A stretch of DNA of 6,293 nucleotides from Aquifex sp. (GCA_003978875.1 QNXQ01000217.1:1-6293); one strand, 5' to 3'. Shown: positions 1 through 5,793, numbered from the stretch's first letter. Notes: a model not told the origin generated them from the sequence alone. Program-made: numbers and translations.

Positions 1-70
1 TGGAGATTTCCCGAAAATGGCGTCGTCGTCCTGCCGACCCTACCCTCCTGCGTCTATCCGCTTATCCGTC

Positions 71-86
71 ATAAGAATATTCTTAT
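71..86. repeat. 16-bp perfect palindrome ATAAGAATATTCTTAT
   Basis: The two 8-base halves are exact reverse complements with no spacer. A cruciform would have only weak AT pairs, so a dimeric protein-binding site (operator) is more likely than an RNA hairpin. It lies 75 bases before the first plus-strand start codon, between two copies of CCGTCAT, and touches the possible -10 box at 84-89. It could therefore control the plus-strand cluster. The palindrome is seen directly; the operator role is inference. Confidence 0.55.
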
Positions 87-148
87 ATTCTAAAACCGTC
101 ATGGTCGGGGGGGCGTTAGATAGGGTATAGATCTTAGGCGGGGTTGAT

Positions 149-153
149 AGGAG
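149..153 (+). promoter_or_regulatory. Ribosome binding site AGGAG fixing the GTG start at 161
   Basis: AGGAG ends seven bases before the GTG at 161, an ideal distance. The alternative ATG at 179 has no purine-rich site before it. This is the only clear Shine-Dalgarno sequence in the plus-strand cluster; the two downstream genes have none. Confidence 0.65.
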
Positions 154-160
154 ATCGGGA

Positions 161-595
161 GTGCAGTATATTATAGCTATGCAACTAACCTTAGATAAGC
201 TATTATTAGCGGAGGTAATATCTAAGGGGGTAAACGATGCCGCATTTGTAGATATAGAGTTTACAGACGCAAACAACCAGCCTCAAGGAGCTTACAACAT
301 AGACGGCACTATAAGAGGGTTCATCGACAACGATGGCACTAATGTATATGTAGGTTTTTTCGTTGCATTACTGGATAATTCACTAACGGGAGCGTTTAAT
401 ACGGCAACATTTCCAATAGACATAACAGCGATATGGATTACACCACTAAACCAAGACTTGGCGGATGGCTATTTTCGTTTAGATTTTAACGCAGGAGAGC
501 TAACGGCTACGAATTTAACGGATTTAAAGCAGAAGGTTGGAGCAATAAAGTTTAGGTTGCAATTAGCTTATAGTAATCCGCTACCAGTAGTATAG
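161..595 (+). CDS. Beta-rich protein, first gene of the plus-strand cluster (putative structural protein)
   Basis: A 144-residue protein of unknown family. GTG is chosen as the start because AGGAG sits seven bases upstream; an internal ATG at 179 lacks such a site. There is no signal peptide. After a short helical N-terminus (about residues 8-22) the chain alternates hydrophobic strands with Asn-, Asp- and Gly-rich turns (for example around 36-62 and 97-112) and has no cysteine, as expected of a beta-sandwich or jelly-roll-like fold in a virion or surface protein. No catalytic motif is visible. Its TAG stop (593-595) is followed at once by the ATG of the next gene in the same frame, so translation of the two is probably coupled and read-through would give one 248-residue product. 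A structural role is inferred from composition and context only. Confidence 0.75.
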   Translation: MQYIIAMQLTLDKLLLAEVISKGVNDAAFVDIEFTDANNQPQGAYNIDGTIRGFIDNDGTNVYVGFFVALLDNSLTGAFNTATFPIDITAIWITPLNQDLADGYFRLDFNAGELTATNLTDLKQKVGAIKFRLQLAYSNPLPVV

Positions 596-907
596 ATGAT
601 TAGCTTATATCAAAATACGGCAAGCGGGTTAGCTAACATACTTTCACAAGTGGACAAAGCAACACTAACGGATAATAGCGGACAAAACCATGTATCTAAT
701 TTAGTAGGAACTGAGATAATATCAGGGAATACAAATATAACCGTAAGGGTCAGCATTACGATTAATGCCAGCACTATGCTAATAATAACAGACATAAAGC
801 TATCACAAGGAACGACCGACTATTTATTAATCACGGGGTTAAATATTGCGTTGAACACGGGAGTTAATACCATAGTTTTAAACCTCGAAATACCATATAT
901 TACATAG
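596..907 (+). CDS. Small beta-rich protein, second gene of the plus-strand cluster
   Basis: A 103-residue protein with no recognised family. About residues 35-103 consist of regular Val/Ile/Leu and Thr/Asn alternation, predicting six or seven beta strands with Gly-Asn turns. The N-terminal 25 residues may be partly helical. There is no cysteine, signal peptide or active-site motif. The start codon directly follows the TAG of the 161-595 gene, in the same frame, and no Shine-Dalgarno sequence precedes it. Translation must therefore depend on re-initiation, read-through or a leaderless-type mechanism. Together with its neighbour it could form a pair of virion subunits, or the two halves of a protein whose extension is made only by stop read-through. 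That pairing is inference. Confidence 0.7.
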   Translation: MISLYQNTASGLANILSQVDKATLTDNSGQNHVSNLVGTEIISGNTNITVRVSITINASTMLIITDIKLSQGTTDYLLITGLNIALNTGVNTIVLNLEIPYIT

Positions 908-911
908 TATC

Positions 912-1391
912 ATGTTTTCGTTTAGCGATTTAAGTGTAGGAATAGGAAAGGGATACAGCTATCAGCTAACAAATATAGCAACAACAGGTTTAGAGCAATT
1001 AGTTAGCTACGGAGTTTATAGCGGATATCTATTTACGGAACACGTAATTAACGCAACGGAGCAAGTCGATATAAACCAGATAGCGAGTTACGGAATAGAA
1101 ACGCCTCAAGTGGTAGAATTGACGGAGCGAATACTAACACAGCGGAGGTATAGCGAGCTAATAGCGAACATAGTGGACATACCACAAGCTACAGGGGAAT
1201 TTTTACCAGATTACTTGACGGTTAAGATATTAGCCGAACAGTCAGGTATAAGCAGACACGAAGTTAGCGATGTAGTAGTAGCGTTAAGCAATTTGCTAAG
1301 AGCCTCAGACGATTATGAGATAGAAGAAATTAACCTTTTAAGCATGCGAATTAAAAAAGCAGGTAATTATTGGGTAATAACCGAGTATTAA
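912..1391 (+). CDS. 159-aa protein with a possible C-terminal winged helix
   Basis: The family is not recognised. Residues 1-60 are mixed and rich in Tyr, Gly and Ser. Residues 61-95 look helical, with several Glu, Gln and Arg (for example QRR at 77-79). Residues about 99-131 read like a helix-turn-helix: a helix over TVKILAEQ, a turn at SGISRHE, and a second helix over VSDVVVALSNLLR. Two strand-like segments follow (about 143-148 and 152-157), the order seen in winged-helix domains. It could be a regulator or a DNA- or partner-binding virion protein. The start lies four bases after the previous stop, with no ribosome binding site. The stop TAA (1389-1391) overlaps the opposing 1015-aa gene by four bases. 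The winged-helix call is by eye and uncertain. Confidence 0.7.
   Translation: MFSFSDLSVGIGKGYSYQLTNIATTGLEQLVSYGVYSGYLFTEHVINATEQVDINQIASYGIETPQVVELTERILTQRRYSELIANIVDIPQATGEFLPDYLTVKILAEQSGISRHEVSDVVVALSNLLRASDDYEIEEINLLSMRIKKAGNYWVITEY
1353..1382 (-). terminator. Possible terminator of the long minus-strand unit, inside the 912-1391 gene
   Basis: Read on the minus strand, a 7-base stem (GGTTATT with AATTACC, one T-T mismatch, loop of seven) begins six bases after the stop codon of the 1015-aa gene. It is followed by TGC and six T residues. This has the form of a weak rho-independent terminator. It lies within the 3' end of the convergent plus-strand gene because no intergenic space exists. 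The stem is AT-rich and imperfect, so confidence is low. Confidence 0.35.
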
Positions 1392-4300
1392 GCACATACA
1401 ACCTTAGAACGTTTAGAGGGAGCTATATTTTGCCTTTCAGGTATAAGATGGAAGTAAACGGGAGCAGAGAAGGATATATTTGTTAGCTCTCTATGGGTTC
1501 TTCCATGGGTTGCGTTAAAGGTATTAGTGTAGTCAACGTTAGGAGAAGGAGGATTTTGAGGGTAGCGAGAAACGATATAAAACTTACCAGCAATAAGGCG
1601 AGGTAGTTCATCAACGCTAACATTATAAGCGTTGAAGGATGGAGGTTGTATGAAACGAGCCGTTATTATGCGATCGGGGGAGGGATTATGATAAGAACAA
1701 GAGAAGCGTTCAACGATATAGTTGTCTCCAAGATGGCGAGGAACAAGGCGTTTAGAATACTTAAGCTCAGAGTAGTCGATGGGAATTGGAGAAGTAGCTA
1801 CATAAATACCATTACTAAAGTCGTATGCAAAGTAATCAAGAACGGGGATAGGAACAAAGCTACCAGCTCCATGATTTTGAATGGCATCAGAATAAGTAAC
1901 GGAGAGAATATCGTTGAGAGTATAGCGAGCAATCGGGTAATACTGGAACGGATACGGAACAACGCAGTAATACGGATTAACGGGGGGAGTAGTGAGATCA
2001 AAGTTCATAGAAGAGCGAGGGTAATTATCCCATAAGAAAAGAGCATCGACAGGATTAGCATACTGTAAAACAAGAAAACCAGAAGCATAATACGAACTTG
2101 CGTTATGATACTGTTTTGAAGTATTAGTAGTGTGCTCTTTAACGAGATATATATTTCCATATTGATCACTATCGTAATAGATCCGCAAGGTATGGGTATT
2201 AGTAACGGTATAGCTTTGCCTACATTCGGTTCTCTGACCAGATACGATAACACGATGGAGGTTGTGGTTAAAGGTTAAGTTAGATTTTGCTTGACTTTTG
2301 TTAGCAGGAGAAAAATTAGAATTACCGTAGAGATCGTAAGAGAAAAGAGGATCTGGCAAACAGTAAACACTATTAAAGACTATAAGGAGATTTTTCTGTA
2401 TATCATACTTTCGCTCCTTAGTAATCTCAAGCACATTAGCAAAGGGTAGGCGAGCTATAAAAAGCTTTTTTGCGTTTACAACACTAACACAACGGCGAGA
2501 ATGGGAAACACGCAAGTAACGAGTAGGCTTTTCAAGAACGATAGTTACGTAGTCAAGCAAGCGACCTACCTTTTTTCTTTGGTATTTTGAAAGCGTGTAA
2601 CCCTCATCAAGAAGATCAAAGATTAACTTTTCAGTATTTGGGTTCAAGGATACCACAGAAGGAATATTACGGGTTATATCTTTCTCGAGCTTAGTAAGGA
2701 AGTATTCAGTAGCGAAGTGCACATGAGAGAAGCGTCCAAAAGCATATTTAACCTCTAAAGGTTCAGGGTTATAGCTACCAAAGTTTGGGTAACTATACGA
2801 GTAAGAGTGAGTTTCAGCTCTACCACTTCTCTTTATAGCGAGCACACGTCTGTAAATGTAGCGTTCTCCAGTCATATCGAAATAGGTATAGTTCAGATCC
2901 TTCGTTAACTCTCTACGGTCAGTTAGCACAGTAGGAGCATGGAGAACGTAACGAACATCAAGATGGGGAGTAATGCTACCAGTATTGTAATCTTGGTTAT
3001 AGTGGGACACGTAGTATATCTTGATCGGATCAAACCGAGAGAATTCACGGTATAGACTTTGTGATATTTTATCGCTCTTGCGAACAACAGAAGAAAACTT
3101 AGCAGGTCTATAATCATCTTTTTGAGAACAAAAGGGAACGCTTAACTCAGCGTATAACTTACCATATCGCTTAAACTTCGAAAGGTCAGCTTCTATGAGA
3201 TCAGTTTCGTTGAGGGTCTTCAACCCTTTTATTCTTTCAACATATTCCCACATCTTTAAGCGGTTATAAATCGAGTTAACGAGATTAGGCGAAGCCTTGT
3301 TAAGCAGAGTTTGAAATCTTTGGCGTTCAGTAGCAGTAGCTACACCTTTTCTAAGCTTGATCATGAGATCGACAAGCTCTTTAATTTCGGGTTTAGTAAG
3401 TCCACCTATCTTTTCGGACATAAAACCAACACGCTCAAGGAAATTAGTTAATTTAGACTGTATCCAGCCGTCAACAGTCCACTCTAAGCCAATTTGCCAA
3501 CCGAAGAAAGCGAGGATACTTCGATCAAGCAGACGTGAACCTATCCACGCTAACCTACCAAGAAGGGATAAGCCACGAGCATAAGGATGAAAGGACGCAA
3601 GAAGGAATAACCCATGAGCCAGATGAGAAAGAGCAGATACAACACCCCGACGCACAAGAGAGGTAAATACAACAGAACCAACCTCACCAGCGAGCATAGG
3701 TAAATATTCACCGTTGGTTATAAACTCATAGAACTTATTAGCGAAGCGATAAAAAGGATCTTCGATACCTTTATTCTCATACCACGCTCTTACGGATTTA
3801 AGTAGTAGGCTATCATCGTTTTCACCCCATTCAATAGTATCAACGATAAAGTTCTTAGTTTGTTCAATATTGCGAATGTATAGATACGTTTCGTGAAAGA
3901 GATAAACACTAAGCCAAAAACTCTTTTTACTCCAGAGTTTAACGCTCCAACCTGCATATTTTTGCTCAAGATCAAAATAAGAGGTTAAAACAGGAGTTCT
4001 ATAATACGCCTCAAGCAAAAAATGAACCTGACTAAATCCAAATTTAAGCCGAGCCTTAGTATTTCTTATCTTAAGAGCTTCTTCTTTAACGCTTAACCAG
4101 TCAGCGGATCGGAGGTAACTAAGGAATTTCATATAACGCCAATCATTAAGATAGCGGTTACTATATTCGCTAATAGTTCTCAAAGCGTCCTCATAAACGC
4201 TTTTCAATTCGTTAGGGATTTTGCCGAATTCATTAGGGACAAGTTCAATTATGATATGAGCATACATTAAACGCAAAAGAACAGGGTCTATATCTATTCC

Positions 4301-4435
4301 GTTACTCCACAGATAACCAGCAAGACTACCGATAGCACGATACGAGAAATGACTTCCGTCAATCAGAATTATATTACGTGGACGCCTTCTATAAGTCTTA
4401 TACCTGTTATCAGGATGCGTTTTTACGCAAGACAT
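1388..4435 (-). CDS. Giant 1015-aa orphan protein (putative virion or adsorption protein)
   Basis: No family is recognised. The N-terminus is basic (residues 11-20 include RYKTYRRRPR) and is followed by a hydrophobic strand NIILIDGS (21-28) and helical sequence to about 245. Two strongly hydrophobic stretches (about 249-283 and 289-316) could be membrane-inserting helices, each broken by Arg and His. Helical, charged sequence follows to about 430. Residues about 440-1000 are Tyr-, Asn-, Ser- and Pro-rich with many short strands, like beta-rich receptor-binding or fibre-like virion proteins. Cysteine is scarce. No Walker A, polymerase or peptidase motif was found. ATG 4435 is seven bases after the PLD-like gene and has AGGT five bases upstream, overlapping that gene's stop. 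As the last gene of the minus-strand unit it may be made at low level. A role as minor coat, adsorption or DNA-delivery protein is inferred from size, hydrophobic core and Tyr/Asn-rich C-terminus; a non-structural role is not excluded. Confidence 0.85.
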   Translation of the reverse strand: MSCVKTHPDNRYKTYRRRPRNIILIDGSHFSYRAIGSLAGYLWSNGIDIDPVLLRLMYAHIIIELVPNEFGKIPNELKSVYEDALRTISEYSNRYLNDWRYMKFLSYLRSADWLSVKEEALKIRNTKARLKFGFSQVHFLLEAYYRTPVLTSYFDLEQKYAGWSVKLWSKKSFWLSVYLFHETYLYIRNIEQTKNFIVDTIEWGENDDSLLLKSVRAWYENKGIEDPFYRFANKFYEFITNGEYLPMLAGEVGSVVFTSLVRRGVVSALSHLAHGLFLLASFHPYARGLSLLGRLAWIGSRLLDRSILAFFGWQIGLEWTVDGWIQSKLTNFLERVGFMSEKIGGLTKPEIKELVDLMIKLRKGVATATERQRFQTLLNKASPNLVNSIYNRLKMWEYVERIKGLKTLNETDLIEADLSKFKRYGKLYAELSVPFCSQKDDYRPAKFSSVVRKSDKISQSLYREFSRFDPIKIYYVSHYNQDYNTGSITPHLDVRYVLHAPTVLTDRRELTKDLNYTYFDMTGERYIYRRVLAIKRSGRAETHSYSYSYPNFGSYNPEPLEVKYAFGRFSHVHFATEYFLTKLEKDITRNIPSVVSLNPNTEKLIFDLLDEGYTLSKYQRKKVGRLLDYVTIVLEKPTRYLRVSHSRRCVSVVNAKKLFIARLPFANVLEITKERKYDIQKNLLIVFNSVYCLPDPLFSYDLYGNSNFSPANKSQAKSNLTFNHNLHRVIVSGQRTECRQSYTVTNTHTLRIYYDSDQYGNIYLVKEHTTNTSKQYHNASSYYASGFLVLQYANPVDALFLWDNYPRSSMNFDLTTPPVNPYYCVVPYPFQYYPIARYTLNDILSVTYSDAIQNHGAGSFVPIPVLDYFAYDFSNGIYVATSPIPIDYSELKYSKRLVPRHLGDNYIVERFSCSYHNPSPDRIITARFIQPPSFNAYNVSVDELPRLIAGKFYIVSRYPQNPPSPNVDYTNTFNATHGRTHRELTNISFSAPVYFHLIPERQNIAPSKRSKVVCA

Positions 4436-4442
4436 GGCTAAC

Positions 4443-4844
4443 CTACCAGAACCTTTTTATAAAGCTATGCGACTTTTCAAGATGTGCAAGTAGAGAGGAA
4501 ATAAATTGCTCTGGAACATCGTTGCGATCAAAGATAATACTAACTTCATTAAAGGACGATAGTGAAGCGTTAGCGGTAGAAAAAATAACACGAGTAGGAG
4601 TGCGGTAAAGCTTATAGTGAACGCTAAGAACAAAAAACGGTTTACCTACAAACTTTTTAGGGTTAGATGCAGTAGAAACAAGGTAAACAACGCAGTCTTT
4701 AGAGCAGATGGAAGACAAAACAGACGCCGTAGCATTCATAGTAACTACAAGATCGCATTTTTCAGGTTCTATAAGTCTAACTATTTCGTGCGTTTTGTGG
4801 AAAACGAGATCAATTGGTTTAGATGGAATAATAGACACTCTCAT
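4443..4844 (-). CDS. Single-HKD phospholipase D-like protein (possible nuclease)
   Basis: 133 residues. The C-terminal half carries the PLD superfamily signature: H76-x-K78, then S89-T90-A91-N92 where GSxN is usual, then N99-E100, all at about family spacing between hydrophobic strands (48-56, 70-75, 85-89, 101-105). Established knowledge: small PLD proteins with one HKD motif, such as the Nuc endonuclease (about 150 residues), act as homodimers, with the two His-Lys pairs forming one active site for phosphodiester cleavage. The Asp of HxKx4D is replaced by Pro here (P83), so activity could be reduced or altered. There is no signal peptide or membrane helix, so it should be cytoplasmic or packaged. 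The ATG overlaps the upstream TAA (TAATG) with no Shine-Dalgarno site, implying coupled translation. A role in replication, genome resolution or host DNA breakdown is inference. Confidence 0.75.
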   Translation of the reverse strand: MRVSIIPSKPIDLVFHKTHEIVRLIEPEKCDLVVTMNATASVLSSICSKDCVVYLVSTASNPKKFVGKPFFVLSVHYKLYRTPTRVIFSTANASLSSFNEVSIIFDRNDVPEQFISSLLAHLEKSHSFIKRFW

Positions 4845-5035
4845 TAGCGGTTAGGTTCTTTAAAGCGATAGCGAAGACACTCATCAAGAACATCAATATG
4901 TCTCTTCAAATGCTCAATTTCGTTAGTAAGAACGCTAACCTTCTTATCGAGCAGTAGAACGACACGAATGAGGTAAAAAATCAAAGCCGTAACGATACCA
5001 GTTAAAATAACGGAAAGATTAACCTCAAGCACCAC
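4844..5035 (-). CDS. Small membrane-anchored coiled-coil protein (phage XhlA/holin-like)
   Basis: 63 residues. One transmembrane helix covers about residues 6-29. A charged heptad-like coiled coil follows, about 30-56, with Val, Leu and Ile at repeating positions (V33, L36, I40, L43, I47, L50, L54), and the tail is basic. This architecture, helix plus short coiled coil in a very small protein beside another small membrane protein, resembles phage XhlA-type or other accessory holin/spanin-like proteins, although XhlA normally has the coiled coil before the helix. The order here therefore suggests an analogue. GTG start; AAGGAAGGG upstream fits as a ribosome binding site, and TAGTG overlaps the stop of the 55-aa gene by one base. 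It probably acts in the inner membrane with that neighbour, in lysis or virion export. Function is inferred. Confidence 0.7.
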   Translation of the reverse strand: MVLEVNLSVILTGIVTALIFYLIRVVLLLDKKVSVLTNEIEHLKRHIDVLDECLRYRFKEPNR

Positions 5036-5202
5036 TAATTACCCTTCCTTATAGCGTCTCTAAGGAAGATTATAGATAAACCGAGGATAACGTTTTGAAT
5101 ACCATCTTGAGGATTTCCATTAGCGATTAAATATATGCCATACAAAACCTGACCTAAACCACCCCAAAACGTTTTAGTCCTCATTAACCCTTTAAAGTCC
5201 AT
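5035..5202 (-). CDS. 55-aa two-helix membrane protein (phage holin-type)
   Basis: The reading frame gives a 55-residue protein with KTFWGGLGQVLYGIYLI (10-26) as a first hydrophobic helix and GIQNVILGLSIIFLRDAIRK (34-53) as a second, joined by a short NGNPQD turn. The pattern (S/T)KTFW-x-GL at the start and GL-x-IFLRDAI-x-K at the end is familiar from short phage and prophage membrane proteins often encoded beside lysis genes and annotated as holin-like. I recognise this by eye, not by search. The start is strongly supported by GGAGGTG (5208-5214) five bases upstream. It follows the hairpin after the 149-aa gene and overlaps the coiled-coil membrane gene by one base, so the two are probably made together and act at the cytoplasmic membrane. 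Confidence 0.75.
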   Translation of the reverse strand: MDFKGLMRTKTFWGGLGQVLYGIYLIANGNPQDGIQNVILGLSIIFLRDAIRKGN

Positions 5203-5227
5203 ACCCACACCTCCGCAATATAGTTAA

Positions 5228-5246
5228 GGGAGGGAACACCCCTCCC
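5228..5246 (-). terminator. GC-rich hairpin after the 149-aa gene (terminator or attenuator)
   Basis: A perfect 7-bp stem (GGGAGGG with CCCTCCC, loop of five) starts 12 bases after the stop of the 149-aa gene. On the minus strand it is followed by TTAACTATATT, a poor T-tract, so it may act as a partial terminator or as a 3' stabilising structure against exonucleases. Either way it sits where it can make the 149-aa message more abundant than the downstream 55-, 63-, 133- and 1015-aa genes. Confidence 0.6.
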
Positions 5247-5257
5247 AAGGCTACGTA

Positions 5258-5707
5258 TTAAGCGGGAACTCTTATTGGGTTCTGATTATTCATGAGGAGG
5301 GATACGTTAGTCCCAATAAAGTATAACCTACCCCACGGAGTAGGTTTGCCCTGTGCAGAGGCATAGTTTATCCAGCTTTGTTGCTCTGTTGTATTTAGAA
5401 CGATGAACGGCACGTCAACCACGTTACCCGTGTTAGGATCATACTTCCTGAGCATAACGTAAAGAGCGTCAGCAGTTCCAGTAACAGAACCAGCGGCATC
5501 GTCTTGTTGGACAAGATCACCGCTACCCTTCCATGCTTGAGATAAAGCAGAAAGATTATGCCTTACCACTTGTTGCTTTAGCGTTCTTGGGTTAGCGGGT
5601 TTAACTCTGACCCTCGCAATATTACGACCCCACCGCCTAAAGTAAACGACATCGCCAACTTTACCACTTGCTACCTGAGAAAGAATAGGCATATTAACCT
5701 TAGCCAT
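5258..5707 (-). CDS. 149-aa phage-family protein, candidate major virion protein
   Basis: Residues 15-62 match a pattern I associate with phage and prophage proteins of unknown function: GKVG (15-18), Arg/Lys-rich strands (24-36), NPRT (39-42), QQ-x3-R (45-50) and a helix ending in W59. The C-terminal part repeats the family's ending: a Thr-Glu-Gln-Gln turn into W112-x2-YA (115-116), G126, F130 and N134, similar to W-NEYA-...-GYNLFI-x-N endings. A Gly/Asp-rich segment (61-75) and strand-rich sequence (80-105) lie between. It also loosely resembles DUF6266-type proteins. ATG 5707 has GGAGG eight bases upstream. The gene has its own consensus-like promoter, a leader hairpin and a hairpin after its stop, features of a highly expressed gene. 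With its basic N-terminal half, a major coat or nucleoprotein is the best guess; this role is inference. Confidence 0.8.
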   Translation of the reverse strand: MAKVNMPILSQVASGKVGDVVYFRRWGRNIARVRVKPANPRTLKQQVVRHNLSALSQAWKGSGDLVQQDDAAGSVTGTADALYVMLRKYDPNTGNVVDVPFIVLNTTEQQSWINYASAQGKPTPWGRLYFIGTNVSLLMNNQNPIRVPA

Positions 5708-5723
5708 AGCTCAATCCTCCATA

Positions 5724-5739
5724 AGGCTCATAAGAGCCT
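5724..5739 (-). promoter_or_regulatory. Leader hairpin upstream of the 149-aa gene
   Basis: AGGCTC-TTAT-GAGCCT forms a perfect 6-bp stem with a tetraloop. It lies between the predicted transcription start (near 5745) and the ribosome binding site (5716-5720). No T-tract follows, so it is not a terminator of the upstream gene. Hairpins close to the 5' end commonly protect messages from decay, which suits a highly expressed gene. A DNA operator role is an alternative. Confidence 0.5.
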
Positions 5740-5751
5740 AATCCTATGCTT

Positions 5752-5779
5752 ATTATATATCGTATTTGCAAATTTGCAA
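5752..5779 (-). promoter_or_regulatory. Sigma70-type promoter for the 149-aa gene
   Basis: On the minus strand the -35 box TTGCAA (5774-5779) is separated by 16 bases from a perfect TATAAT -10 box (5752-5757). The start codon lies 44 bases beyond the -10 box. This is the only promoter in the window with a full consensus -10. The -35 box and part of the spacer are covered by the ATTTGCAA repeat and palindrome, so a protein bound there should block or modulate transcription. If the host were archaeal, the same AT-rich stretch could serve as a TATA box. Confidence 0.65.
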
Positions 5780-5793
5780 TAGGTTATTTGTAA
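5764..5793. repeat. ATTTGCAA tandem repeats and palindrome over the -35 box
   Basis: ATTTGCAA occurs twice in tandem (5764-5771 and 5772-5779), with a third imperfect copy ATTTGTAA at 5786-5793. The junction also forms a 14-bp perfect palindrome, TTGCAAATTTGCAA (5766-5779). It overlaps the -35 box of the 149-aa gene and the stop codon of the 58-aa gene. The arrangement suits an operator for a dimeric repressor or activator; small iterons are an alternative. A related TTGCAA dyad lies at 6257-6268. Confidence 0.55.

Larger units (their letters stand above)
1..160. other. Leader region upstream of the plus-strand gene cluster
   Basis: No convincing gene lies here, although all three plus-strand frames stay open for 23 to 43 codons from the left edge, so the tail of an upstream gene cannot be excluded (possible stops at 70-72, 91-93 and 128-130). 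Composition is unusual. Bases 1-60 are about 60% GC and C-rich, 61-100 are about 30% GC, and 101-160 are about 55% GC and strongly G-rich. G-runs begin at 107, 123, 140 and 157, a spacing of 16-17 bases. CCGTCAT occurs twice, at 66-72 and 96-102. TATATT at 84-89 could be a -10 box, but no good -35 box is seen. The region plausibly holds the promoter and control sites for the 161-1391 genes; an origin or packaging role is speculation. Confidence 0.5.

Noticed and set aside
17..130. Short plus-strand frame starting at ATG 17 (37 residues) in the leader
   Set aside because: GGAG is 11 bases away, the sequence has no recognisable pattern, and it overlaps the palindrome and G-runs. All frames happen to be open in this stretch.
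40..276. Minus-strand frame of 78 codons over the leader and the start of the first plus-strand gene
   Set aside because: It covers the leader and the start of a well-supported gene, has no ribosome binding site at its start, and its sequence shows no protein-like pattern.
1646..2035. Plus-strand frame of 129 codons opposite the 1015-aa gene, and similar antisense frames at 3357-3584 and 4617-4847
   Set aside because: They lie wholly or almost wholly inside minus-strand genes whose frames are long, continuous and fit the overlap chain. Composition is Arg-, Asn- and Ser-rich in the way expected of antisense translation.
2683..2725. HUH-like motif (H571-V-H573) with nearby Tyr-x3-Lys in the 1015-aa protein, suggesting a rolling-circle Rep
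   Set aside because: The flanks are not two hydrophobic strands in the usual way, no upstream motif 1 was found, and HxH triplets arise easily in a His/Tyr-rich 1015-residue protein. A structure prediction would settle it.
4343..4375. Similarity of residues 21-33 of the 1015-aa protein to the LxLVDGSSYxYRA start of polymerase I-type 5' nucleases
   Set aside because: Only one short stretch matches. The later clusters of acidic residues needed for metal binding are not seen at suitable distances.
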